Below are positions 16,748 to 25,526 of a DNA stretch of 56,480 bases, in pieces; position 1 is the stretch's first letter; every line of letters starts with the position of its first letter. The notes under the pieces are model-generated. The model saw only the letters and a program-made list of their open reading frames with translations. It had not been told where the DNA came from and ran no database searches. A program made the position numbers and the translations under genes. This DNA comes from Chloroflexota bacterium (GTDB lineage: Bacteria; Chloroflexota; Anaerolineae; Aggregatilineales; Phototrophicaceae). The stretch is from NCBI GenBank assembly GCA_003695675.1, contig RFIA01000032.1, positions 1 through 56,480 on the forward strand, written 5' to 3'.

Positions 16748-18314
16748 ATATTTGTGTACGACTATCTATGCCATCCAACTCAATAGGAACTAAGAATTCG
16801 GGACGTTGACTATCGTCCAATATCGACCACAACGACGGGGCAGCCCCAGCCGCACTGCGCATATCGAGAGAGATGCCCTCAATAACAACATAATCAATAT
16901 CATAAATTCGCGCAATTTCACGAATAGTGTCCGGCGCTGCATTCGGCAAGGCAACACCACTAAATCCAGTATAGTAAAAAAGTTGGGCAGGATCATTAAT
17001 CATCACGCGCGATTCAGCAGGGAGTTGTTGCATCATCGCTGTATAGAGCGCAGGCACGGCATCAGATTGTTGATTCTGCATCCCGATGAAAACACTCAAC
17101 GCCAGAGCCATCAACACCAGCCCAACGGAAAATATCATTTTGGCCGAAGGCGCGTGCCAATGACGACGGCGTTTCACCATCCAGTCTATCGTATCGTCTA
17201 ATCCGACTAAACCGAACGCCGCCCACCACGGCACAAGCGCCGCCGCCGAGTGAAACAACCCGCCACGAAAGCCCGGAAAGGGAAATACAAATGTCATCGC
17301 AACATGTAAACCGAGCGCGTATAACCAAAATGCGCGTAAAAAAGTCTGATGGCGTCGTCGCCACAAGCCGATGAGCATCAACGGCGTCATGACAACCAAT
17401 CCTTCGACAGCGATGAAAGTGCCCAGATTATTACGTAACGCTTCCCACCGTGACGAGAGCAATATACCGATACCATCTTGAAAAAATGTGGACAGTGTCG
17501 CCTCTGCTGGAAAATTGAAGAGGTCATTATATGAGGTGTACCAAATGCCTTGCGAACCGCCGACAGGCAACGGCGTGCCAATCACATCTAAGTTTCGGAT
17601 GAACCACGGCAGCATCACAACCGCATAAGCAATGATCGCGGCTACGAGAAAGTGCATTCGCATTTTCCACGTTATTTGTGTGTACGGCCACAAAATCACG
17701 ATAATCGCCACAATCAATAGCAACAGACCGTCCGCCCGGGTGAGATGACCCAAACCGGCCATCACACCAGCAATGCCGAACCAGCGCCAGTCCTCGCGTT
17801 CAGCACCAAGCCCAACAGCAACCAACGCCAATGCGCCGACGAAAGCATAAGGCGCAAAAGTATCGGTCGCACCCCACCAACGTATAAAAAAACCGCTGAA
17901 CAATGTCAACAAGCCAGCACCCCATGCGTGGCGACGTGTGTTGCCCAGTTTGTTCCCAAGATAAAAACCGAGCATGATTGTACCGGCCAACATCAATGCA
18001 AATGGAAATTGTGCTGCGCGATATGAATCACCAAACAACCACATGCCAGCGGCGGCGCTCAACGAAGTCAACGGCATCCAATAAAGATGCGAAGGCGCGG
18101 GCAATTCGTCCGGTACGCCGATATAATTCCACAAGTAAGCATCGGTCAAGCCATTACCGGAAACAATCTGTTTTGCGGCGTTGAAATGATAGAACGCATC
18201 GGTATAGCCCGGCTGCGAGACCGTCGCACGAACAATGATGAATGCACCAATCAACGCAATCAATCCAAAGATGAGCCATTCACGTTTTACTGGCAGCACA
18301 AGCCAATTACTCAT
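16731..18314 (-). CDS. GT-C-type polytopic glycosyltransferase
   Basis: The 527-residue protein has around ten or more hydrophobic segments. The first outer loop contains GYTDAFYHFNAAKQI, where an Asp followed by a Tyr-His pair resembles the metal/substrate loop of GT-C enzymes such as STT3-type proteins. A short soluble tail (about 440-527) ends the chain, as in its neighbours. It overlaps the next gene in the cluster by 8 bases upstream and by 17 bases downstream. I infer transfer of a lipid-linked sugar on the outer membrane face; substrate unknown. An oligosaccharyltransferase role is possible, but the WWDxG-type motif was not seen. Confidence 0.62.
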   Translation of the reverse strand: MSNWLVLPVKREWLIFGLIALIGAFIIVRATVSQPGYTDAFYHFNAAKQIVSGNGLTDAYLWNYIGVPDELPAPSHLYWMPLTSLSAAAGMWLFGDSYRAAQFPFALMLAGTIMLGFYLGNKLGNTRRHAWGAGLLTLFSGFFIRWWGATDTFAPYAFVGALALVAVGLGAEREDWRWFGIAGVMAGLGHLTRADGLLLLIVAIIVILWPYTQITWKMRMHFLVAAIIAYAVVMLPWFIRNLDVIGTPLPVGGSQGIWYTSYNDLFNFPAEATLSTFFQDGIGILLSSRWEALRNNLGTFIAVEGLVVMTPLMLIGLWRRRHQTFLRAFWLYALGLHVAMTFVFPFPGFRGGLFHSAAALVPWWAAFGLVGLDDTIDWMVKRRRHWHAPSAKMIFSVGLVLMALALSVFIGMQNQQSDAVPALYTAMMQQLPAESRVMINDPAQLFYYTGFSGVALPNAAPDTIREIARIYDIDYVVIEGISLDMRSAAGAAPSLWSILDDSQRPEFLVPIELDGIDSRTQIYEIRQ

Positions 18315-19941
18315 CTTGCAACACCTGATAAATCGTCACTGTGTCGGATTCAAAGACGCGCTCTAAATAATCAGCATCCGCCGGATTCCAGTCACCAGTT
18401 TGTCGTGCGAAATCATCGTACCAAAGATAGTCAATCGACGTGTCGCGCAAAAAGTCGCGCCGGTCTTCATCCGAAGTTGTACTATTATAAAATTGCTTGA
18501 CCTCCTGAACTTTGAATTCAAAGTTGACCGTCTCTATCCAATGTCCAATGAAAACACGCAATCCAGTCGCACCGACTATCCACCCACCACTACCCTGCCC
18601 AGTCTCGTCAAAGGTGCTCAAAATGACATCATCGGGTTGTGCGACACTACGTATCCAATCATAAGCCCGTACTTCATCTGAGGATGAAAACACGTTAGGA
18701 TTCTCGTCAACATTCGATAACGCCCGCCCATTGACCCAAATCATCGCCAACAACACAGCGGCAGCAGCAAGACCATAGCCAACAGTAAGCAGCAAACGGA
18801 ACGATGCTTTCACGCGCTTCAAGACGCCGACCTGCCAACCATACGCCGCCAAAACTGCTAATTGCGTTTGCACGCCTATCAAATAGCGACGTTGTGTTGG
18901 GAATGGCCCATATAACAAAGCGGCAACCAACGCCGTCCACAAAATAGGTATCCACCAGCGATCATCAGCATCTTCCAACATAAAGCGGCGTGCGCCGAAT
19001 ATAATCGGAATAATGAACGGCAGATACCCCAGAATATAAAAGATCACATCCGGTGATAAAGTTTGATTTTGTCGGACAAAATTCGACCAGACGGGGTCAG
19101 CTCGAAAAGCAAAAAATTGATATAAAATCAAAGCACCGTGTATACCGAGAGGGATTGCTAACCATGCAGCTTGCCGCCAGTTCAACAATTTTGAAACACG
19201 TAGATGAAATAACGTCAACATAACGAACAGCGTGCTAAATATGAGAATCATATATGGCTGAATGATACTCTCGGCAGCAAGGGCTATCGTCAAGATCGCG
19301 AGGTGCTTTCGTATGCCCAAGCGCACCCAACGATCATAGGATAACAGCGCAATAATCTGCAAAATAATGCCCGCCGCGAAGTGCGGCATGTACAACGCCC
19401 CCAACAAATTAAACGCATCGAGCAACCAGAACTCAATCGGTGAGACTTGCTCCGTCAGACCCGGTGCGACAATAAGCAACACCCAACTCCACCCCAACAT
19501 CAATGTGCCGAAAATTAACCCTAACCAACGCCGTCTATCATCAACAAAAAAATAAGCACTGAACGACCAAATTGCCAACACCATCCCCGCCGTCAAAATA
19601 AATCGGCTCAGATGGTACATCAATGGCAAACTCAAACCCAAAACGCCACCAAGCGCACCCAATGCGACATAAAAACTTTGTACAAGAGGTAAACCGACAT
19701 GTGCTTCGTGAGTGAATAATAATTGATACGACCATTGGCCGCGTCGTCCCTGCCACATTTTGGCGAGATGGCTGTTGTAATCGACTTGCACGCCAATCGG
19801 AGAAATTGCTGCACCGGTGTAAGCCCCCCCAGCCGGGGCATTCAATTCGCCAACTAGATAAGGAGTCGAGGTTATACTAGCAACGAATAATGCAAACAAG
19901 AAGACTTTGAGAGGGACTCTATTCACAACCAAAAATTGCAT
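18307..19941 (-). CDS. Polytopic membrane protein of unassigned GT-C-like family (paralogue of 36086-37780)
   Basis: This 544-residue multi-span protein carries a long first outer loop with VDYNSHLAKMWQGRRGQW, followed by FTHEAHVGLPLVQSFYVALG. The same layout (DGATYLSKMLQGQNGHW, then a His-Thr segment and a LLYAFLG helix) occurs in the protein at 36086-37780, so the two are paralogues of one family. The C-terminal 120 residues form a soluble domain. The start shares one base with the stop of the preceding gene. I do not recognise an experimentally defined family; lipid-linked sugar transfer is inferred from the gene neighbourhood. Confidence 0.6.
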   Translation of the reverse strand: MQFLVVNRVPLKVFLFALFVASITSTPYLVGELNAPAGGAYTGAAISPIGVQVDYNSHLAKMWQGRRGQWSYQLLFTHEAHVGLPLVQSFYVALGALGGVLGLSLPLMYHLSRFILTAGMVLAIWSFSAYFFVDDRRRWLGLIFGTLMLGWSWVLLIVAPGLTEQVSPIEFWLLDAFNLLGALYMPHFAAGIILQIIALLSYDRWVRLGIRKHLAILTIALAAESIIQPYMILIFSTLFVMLTLFHLRVSKLLNWRQAAWLAIPLGIHGALILYQFFAFRADPVWSNFVRQNQTLSPDVIFYILGYLPFIIPIIFGARRFMLEDADDRWWIPILWTALVAALLYGPFPTQRRYLIGVQTQLAVLAAYGWQVGVLKRVKASFRLLLTVGYGLAAAAVLLAMIWVNGRALSNVDENPNVFSSSDEVRAYDWIRSVAQPDDVILSTFDETGQGSGGWIVGATGLRVFIGHWIETVNFEFKVQEVKQFYNSTTSDEDRRDFLRDTSIDYLWYDDFARQTGDWNPADADYLERVFESDTVTIYQVLQDE

Positions 19942-21206
19942 TAGTCAGCTGCCCCAGTCAGAAGCGTTTTTTCAACTAGAAAAAACTGCGGTGACGCCCG
20001 CCACCAGAGTCGTCGGGTATACCACAGCAAAATGAGAGATAAAAATGGCAACGGCAAATAAACCGAAGGATGTTCAAATTCGCCCTCGACGGTGAGCAAA
20101 AAGTGTATCCACGGGAGGATGAGTAGAAGCAGCAAAATACCGCCCGTCCACAACGAAGCCTGTCGAGGACGCCAATTTTGCAGCGACCTAAAATAAAAGA
20201 TGATTGGCAGCATGAAAACGACATAATGCGGCGTCGCTGTGCGTACAGCGACGAGATGCGTAATCGTCAAGGTTAAGGCAACCGTCCACAAGAAGCGTGT
20301 CGCATCACGTTTCTTGAGCACATCGTACCACACCCAGAATAATGCCCCGTACAGAACAATAGTCACCAGCGTTGTTACGGCGCTGCCGAGACCGAGATAA
20401 TACTCGGTGACAATCCATACAGGTGAACCGAGCGCCGTGTATGACGGGTAATTCTGCACTTGTTTCAACCAATCCCCCATCCATGAGGGTTGCAAGATAA
20501 AAGACCCCAATATGAGCACACCGAAGACGACAACGAAGCTACTTATCATCCGCCAGCGTTGTACACGAAAAGCCCAGAGCAAAATCAATGGGACGAGTAA
20601 AAAGCCCATCTGTGGTTTGAAAGTTGAAAGCGCCAGCATTGCCCCCGCCCAATCGTCGCGACCTTTCCAGAACGCCCACAATGCGAAGATTTGTAAGAAA
20701 TAAACTAGATGTCCTGGTTGACCAAGAATGAGACCGCGTGCCGAAAAGTAAAACAGCAATGTCCACACCAACATCAAAGCCAATAACCACGGGTGCGGCT
20801 TCCAATTCAAAAGATTCATCAACAAAAACAAAGCCGCAATCAACGACACTTCGAGGATGACCATCCATATCGCCGAGGCCCATGCGTATGAGACCGTCAC
20901 CAATGGCCCGACGAAAAACACCGTATAAAATGGATAAGCAAAAAATCCGGGGTCTTCACCTTCTACGACTGCCCGGCCATAAATACGTTCTTGAATGCTC
21001 AAACTTGCCGCGTCGGAATATGGATTGAGACCATCTTGCCAATACGCTCGTGCGCCTTCCCATCGCGAGAGAAAATCATTGTGGCCGGGATACGGCTCTG
21101 TCAAAAAATGATGTGTGGCAACCACATTGCCAATAAGCAATACGCCGAGAATTAAAATACCGAAGATGATAAATGTGCGGTTTAGCACCATTGATGCGAA
21201 CTCCAT
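19941..21206 (-). CDS. GT87-like membrane mannosyltransferase family protein
   Basis: The 421-residue polytopic protein resembles the GT87/DUF2029 family, polyprenyl-phosphate-mannose-dependent alpha-mannosyltransferases known from actinobacteria. The first loop has GHNDFLSRWEGARAYWQDG with the acidic residue expected there. FYSARGLILGQ-type and LSTFKPQMGFLL segments match the family pattern of a Lys-Pro in the middle helices. The gene lies 13 bases after the previous gene and shares one base with the following one. The sugar donor is inferred from the family, not visible in the sequence. Confidence 0.66.
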   Translation of the reverse strand: MEFASMVLNRTFIIFGILILGVLLIGNVVATHHFLTEPYPGHNDFLSRWEGARAYWQDGLNPYSDAASLSIQERIYGRAVVEGEDPGFFAYPFYTVFFVGPLVTVSYAWASAIWMVILEVSLIAALFLLMNLLNWKPHPWLLALMLVWTLLFYFSARGLILGQPGHLVYFLQIFALWAFWKGRDDWAGAMLALSTFKPQMGFLLVPLILLWAFRVQRWRMISSFVVVFGVLILGSFILQPSWMGDWLKQVQNYPSYTALGSPVWIVTEYYLGLGSAVTTLVTIVLYGALFWVWYDVLKKRDATRFLWTVALTLTITHLVAVRTATPHYVVFMLPIIFYFRSLQNWRPRQASLWTGGILLLLLILPWIHFLLTVEGEFEHPSVYLPLPFLSLILLWYTRRLWWRASPQFFLVEKTLLTGAAD

Positions 21207-21219
21207 AATCGATTTTCTA

Positions 21220-22785
21220 TCATACGGCGCAATCTACACTTTCAGCATGAACATCCTCGTCTCGTTCAAATAATTGAACGGTCAAGTCATTGAAGGTATA
21301 CGTTTGCATTTCCGTAAAATTCGCCTGCAACCATGTGACGGCCTGTGTAAATTCAGGACGCCCGGCAGAGGCGTATTGTTCTTCGGCGAAGCCAAATGTC
21401 ACAAACCAAACTCGTTGACCGTCACCGACTGCCGCCTGCACACAGGAATCGGCGAGCAACTGTAGAGCTTCTTGTGTCGGCAAGGCCAGTGTGTCCTCCG
21501 CAGCGCCGGGTGTATCGCCGATGTAGTGTTGTGTGAGGTCGCGTCCGTAATAAATCATCGGCAATGCTGAGATTTTATTTTGGTGGACGACGACATCGCC
21601 CGCTTGCCAATTTGCACGCACAAAATCACCGGCATCTTGAAATGGCGAATTGGGGAATTGATCCCACGTATATTGATAAAACAACCCAACACCGACCAAC
21701 AATAACGCAACAACGCCAATCACAGTGAGTATCGGTCGCGGTACACCACTGCGCGTGAACAACCATGCCAATAGGATATAGAGCATCAAAGCCGAGGCAA
21801 TCAAGCCGCGTTCGAGATACACCGGCTGAAATTGTGACACCAGCCACATCAACAACGGTGGCATCCCGGCAAGCCATACAACAAACAAGACAATCCGCAG
21901 TTGTGGACGCGGTGTGCGACGACTACGCGCAAAAATAAACACCTGAACAATGACAAACAACATCATAAATAATGCACCCAAAAAGGCGGGCGTCGAAACA
22001 GAAGCCGGCATATCGAGATTGACGACGAGAAATGAACGTATCGTCAATAAAAAACGTGCCGGGTTCGGTTTCGCAATCCAGTAATAAGAACGGACTTTGT
22101 TAAATTGACTCGGCAAATTAATCAGCCACGGCAAGTAAACAACAATCGCAACAACAGCGCCGACAACGACACGGTATATCTGCCCGCGACGCTTCGCTAC
22201 AAATGGCACCAGTCCAAGCGTTATCAGATAAAAGGCGGCCAATTGTTGTGTGTACATCGCTAACCCGGCGAGCACACCGAAAGCAACCCACCAAATCCAT
22301 TTTTGCGAACGCCATGCCTTGAGGAATGAATACGTCGTCAGCATCAGCAGCAAACCCAGCAGGCTGTACATCCGGGTTTCCTGCGAATATTGAACGTGAA
22401 ACGGCGCTATCGCCGTAATCAATGCGGCAGTGAAGCCGGTCTTCTCATCGAACAATTCACGAGACAGCACATATACGACACCGACTGTCAACAGGCCGAG
22501 CATCACACTCCACAGACGAACGGCGAAAGGACTCTGCCCGAAGATTTCCATCCAGATGTCGAGCGTCGTGTAATAGAGCAACGGGTGGATGTCCGCCGCG
22601 CCACCTTCGACCTCTGTCAATGTGCCGTCGAGCATGGCATCAAGCCCCTTCTCGGCGAATAGCACAGCAAAGGCTTCGTCATACCACAACGCCCGTCCGC
22701 TGAGATTGACCAATCGCAAACCGGCGGCTAGAAGCAAAATGAGAAGGAGATATTTCCACGAAGAATCGAGATATGATAAACGCAT
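21220..22785 (-). CDS. GT39/PMT_2-family membrane glycosyltransferase
   Basis: About 521 residues with the classic ArnT/PMT_2 first-loop motif RALWYDEAFAV, in which the Asp-Glu pair is catalytic or metal-linked. Downstream segments AADIHPLLYY and SQETRMYSLLGLL (Glu-Thr-Arg-Met/Tyr) are typical of this family in bacteria. A short soluble tail follows the last membrane helix. An in-frame TTG exists at 22788, but the ATG at 22785 shares one base with the previous stop (TGATG), so I use it. It likely transfers a sugar from an undecaprenyl-phosphate donor on the outer face of the membrane. Confidence 0.78.
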   Translation of the reverse strand: MRLSYLDSSWKYLLLILLLAAGLRLVNLSGRALWYDEAFAVLFAEKGLDAMLDGTLTEVEGGAADIHPLLYYTTLDIWMEIFGQSPFAVRLWSVMLGLLTVGVVYVLSRELFDEKTGFTAALITAIAPFHVQYSQETRMYSLLGLLLMLTTYSFLKAWRSQKWIWWVAFGVLAGLAMYTQQLAAFYLITLGLVPFVAKRRGQIYRVVVGAVVAIVVYLPWLINLPSQFNKVRSYYWIAKPNPARFLLTIRSFLVVNLDMPASVSTPAFLGALFMMLFVIVQVFIFARSRRTPRPQLRIVLFVVWLAGMPPLLMWLVSQFQPVYLERGLIASALMLYILLAWLFTRSGVPRPILTVIGVVALLLVGVGLFYQYTWDQFPNSPFQDAGDFVRANWQAGDVVVHQNKISALPMIYYGRDLTQHYIGDTPGAAEDTLALPTQEALQLLADSCVQAAVGDGQRVWFVTFGFAEEQYASAGRPEFTQAVTWLQANFTEMQTYTFNDLTVQLFERDEDVHAESVDCAV

Positions 22786-24065
22786 CAATCAACCTGAATA
22801 TTCACCGGTTCCTGTCGCAAACGTTGATAAAAACCAATCGCCAGCGCGATGAGCAAGCCCGTCCGCGCCAATACAATAATCGTGAAGGGGCCAACCAATG
22901 CACCGCTAATCTCACCACCGGTATCGCCCGTCCGAATAAAGAGCAATGGGTATTCGGTGAAGACGAGAAAACTCAACAAAAGAACAACCAAAACCCCATT
23001 GCGTGTAGGAAATGTCAACAACACAAACGGGATAATTTGCACCAACCACTGCGGACTCCAACCCTGCGCCTGTAAGAAAAATATCATCAACGTGATACCG
23101 ACAAATGCAACCAGTCCCCGCTCGTCGAAGCGCTTCGTCCGCCAAAAGACAAACAACCCAATTGCACCCGCGACAGCTAAACGCACGATACCGGGAATCG
23201 TCGCTGGATTGAGGCCGGGCAAAATGTTCTCGGCGCGTGACGGGTCGGTGCGGTCGGTCAACGGCCCGAAGTTACCGGTACGATAATTACCGTCGATGAG
23301 CGCCCACACAGTTTGATACGATGCTTTGTTGAATTGTGCAGTGAGCGATGGACGTGTCATATCAGCATTTTGTGCAAGTAAGGGGATGTAGACCAGCGCA
23401 AATAATCCGAGCACAACGCCAGTGAATTGCAATGCGGTTCGTTCTTTATGAAAGCGCCAAAGTGCCCCAATTAACAGCGCCGGCGTAAACTTCGTCAACG
23501 CACCGAGTGCGATTGCCACTGCTGAGTGATTGTATTTGTCTTGCAGCAACCACCACACCCCCAACAACAAAAAAAAGGCGACCATTGGCTCAAATGTCCA
23601 AAATACAAAAATCATCGGCGCAACCAGCAGCGCATAAATCCACGCAAGCGCCATGCCGGTGTTACGTCCATAAAGCCGTGTACCGAGCTTGTACATCAAC
23701 ACCAAATTACCCGTATCAAAGATGAGGATAATAAATCCGATGAAGCCAGCAAAATTACTGTAAGCTACATTTTCCCCCAACAATTGATAAACCCCAACGC
23801 TGAGGAACGACCATACCGGCGGAAATTCAGTCCACCAATCGCGAAACGGCATCCCCAAACTGTCGGACAGCGCAGCGATTTGAAAATAAGTCATGAAGTC
23901 GCCGCCAGCGCCTATGCCGCGCTCGGTACCTTCGACGATCAAGGGTTGATAGATTATCATCATCAACAAACGAAACCCAACAAACAACATCACCAACAAA
24001 CGAAAATCACCCAGTAATGTTGTGAGCTGAACCGTGTTGCCGACAGTGCCGGTCTTAGTTGTCAT
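22785..24065 (-). CDS. GT87/PIG-M-like membrane glycosyltransferase
   Basis: Polytopic protein of about 426 residues. The first loop holds IGAGGDFMTYFQIAAL and DWWTEFPPVW, and the middle helices hold ALTKFTPALLIG. A late loop carries QGWSPQWLVQIIPF, a pattern shared by GT87 and related mannosyltransferases. The frame runs up to 24137, but the ATG at 24065 is preceded by AAAGGGGGATGG and overlaps the end of the upstream gene by 11 bases, the usual spacing here. It acts at the membrane with its neighbours; donor and acceptor are unknown. Confidence 0.65.
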   Translation of the reverse strand: MTTKTGTVGNTVQLTTLLGDFRLLVMLFVGFRLLMMIIYQPLIVEGTERGIGAGGDFMTYFQIAALSDSLGMPFRDWWTEFPPVWSFLSVGVYQLLGENVAYSNFAGFIGFIILIFDTGNLVLMYKLGTRLYGRNTGMALAWIYALLVAPMIFVFWTFEPMVAFFLLLGVWWLLQDKYNHSAVAIALGALTKFTPALLIGALWRFHKERTALQFTGVVLGLFALVYIPLLAQNADMTRPSLTAQFNKASYQTVWALIDGNYRTGNFGPLTDRTDPSRAENILPGLNPATIPGIVRLAVAGAIGLFVFWRTKRFDERGLVAFVGITLMIFFLQAQGWSPQWLVQIIPFVLLTFPTRNGVLVVLLLSFLVFTEYPLLFIRTGDTGGEISGALVGPFTIIVLARTGLLIALAIGFYQRLRQEPVNIQVD

Positions 24066-25518
24066 CCATCCCCCTTTCGCGAACAAAGACAACAGCCATC
24101 TCATCTTCGTAATCGAGACGCCAGCCCGGTTCTTCACGAATGGCCCGTCCCAATCCGCTATTCACTTCGACAACAATCGAGTTGATGCCAAATTCGTCAA
24201 GTGTTTCGCGCCAATTATCACCAGCACGCGCCGTTTGCAAATACGTCGTCAAGAATTCGTCACCGTATAAATCGGTACGGCCATCGACGAATACAGGGTA
24301 CGACGGCGCGGCGAACATCAAATAACCGCCCCAGTTATAACTATTGAATATCGGACCGGGGGGTTGATGTTCGTTGAGATATTCGGCGACATGCACTGGC
24401 AAAAATTGCTCTTGCGCGGCAGTGACAGTCTCAGTGTCCAACACGACGAGCACCTTCGCAAGCGATGCGAGCACGATGACGCTCACCAATACGGCATTGA
24501 TGCGCGTCATACGCCGGGTCGGACGTTTGACCGTTCGCAACACCCAACCACGATCTTTCAATGTTGCGTCGAGATAATATGCAACGACAGGAGTCGCTGC
24601 GACTGCGTAGACCGCAATATTCCGCCCAGCCAACAGCGCCATGAAAAAAGTCCCCGATACCAGTATAAAATCTGTCCAATCGAGACGCTTACGACTGTTG
24701 CCAACAGCCAATATCAAGGCAACCGTCAAGATGATAAACGGCCACGTTTGCCGCTCGTGGAAGTTCGGCGAATTCCATTCTTGGATGAAATTTTGCAATG
24801 TCGTCAGGCTCGCGGTTTGAAATGGCACCAGCAATATCTTCGGCCCATAAGGATTGATGACCAGCGCAACCGCCGAAATCAAACTGATGACGATCAACTT
24901 GCGAATCCCGGAGATGGGTATCACGTCATCCTCATCACGATTGAGGAGGTTGTTGATAATCTCTCCAGCAATCACCCCGCCCATCAAAATAAAACCAATC
25001 GAAAATCCGGCGTGTAAATTACCCCACAACATCATCACAATCGGCAGAAGCCATAAGCGGTCGATGCCGCGTCGTTTGTACAAATAGAGAATGTAGAGCA
25101 CAATTGTGCTCAGGAAAAAAGACATCATCTGTGGGCGAGGTGACCAGAAAATCGCCGCCGTCGCTGCGCCGATGACGAGCACAAACATCCGTAAATAGAC
25201 ACTACCCGCGCTGATGCGGAATAGAACAGCCATACCCGCCGTCGCGAGTAGCGCCGTGTAAATCGCGAGGCCGAAATTCCCAGCGATTTCCCAGACGGCG
25301 AAGATGACAATCTGTGAACCCCAGCTATGATTGACCCAATCCTCGCCAAATTTTGTGAATGAGAATGGATCTTGCCGGATGAATTCTTCGTTCAGAATAT
25401 GTTCGCCACTGCGGATGTGCCACCATGTATCGCTGTCAATCGGCACACGGGTCGCCAGTGCGAAGAGCAAAGCGAACAAGATAATCACTGCCGACCGTTC
25501 AATCGTTAACTGCCGCAT
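24055..25518 (-). CDS. GT-C-like polytopic membrane protein, unassigned
   Basis: This 487-residue protein has a first loop IDSDTWWHIRSGEHI, an Asp-x-Asp followed by Trp-Trp-His. This pattern recurs in uncharacterised bacterial GT-C-like proteins. GEDWVNHSWGSQ follows, then about ten membrane helices and a soluble tail that includes NSYNWGGYLMF and PVFVDGRTDLYGD. An in-frame TTG at 25530 is possible, but the ATG at 25518 has GAGGT just upstream. Catalytic activity has not been shown for this group as far as I know. Its place inside an otherwise glycosyltransferase-only run supports a glycan role. Confidence 0.6.
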   Translation of the reverse strand: MRQLTIERSAVIILFALLFALATRVPIDSDTWWHIRSGEHILNEEFIRQDPFSFTKFGEDWVNHSWGSQIVIFAVWEIAGNFGLAIYTALLATAGMAVLFRISAGSVYLRMFVLVIGAATAAIFWSPRPQMMSFFLSTIVLYILYLYKRRGIDRLWLLPIVMMLWGNLHAGFSIGFILMGGVIAGEIINNLLNRDEDDVIPISGIRKLIVISLISAVALVINPYGPKILLVPFQTASLTTLQNFIQEWNSPNFHERQTWPFIILTVALILAVGNSRKRLDWTDFILVSGTFFMALLAGRNIAVYAVAATPVVAYYLDATLKDRGWVLRTVKRPTRRMTRINAVLVSVIVLASLAKVLVVLDTETVTAAQEQFLPVHVAEYLNEHQPPGPIFNSYNWGGYLMFAAPSYPVFVDGRTDLYGDEFLTTYLQTARAGDNWRETLDEFGINSIVVEVNSGLGRAIREEPGWRLDYEDEMAVVFVRERGMDDN

Positions 25519-25526
25519 AGCAGACC

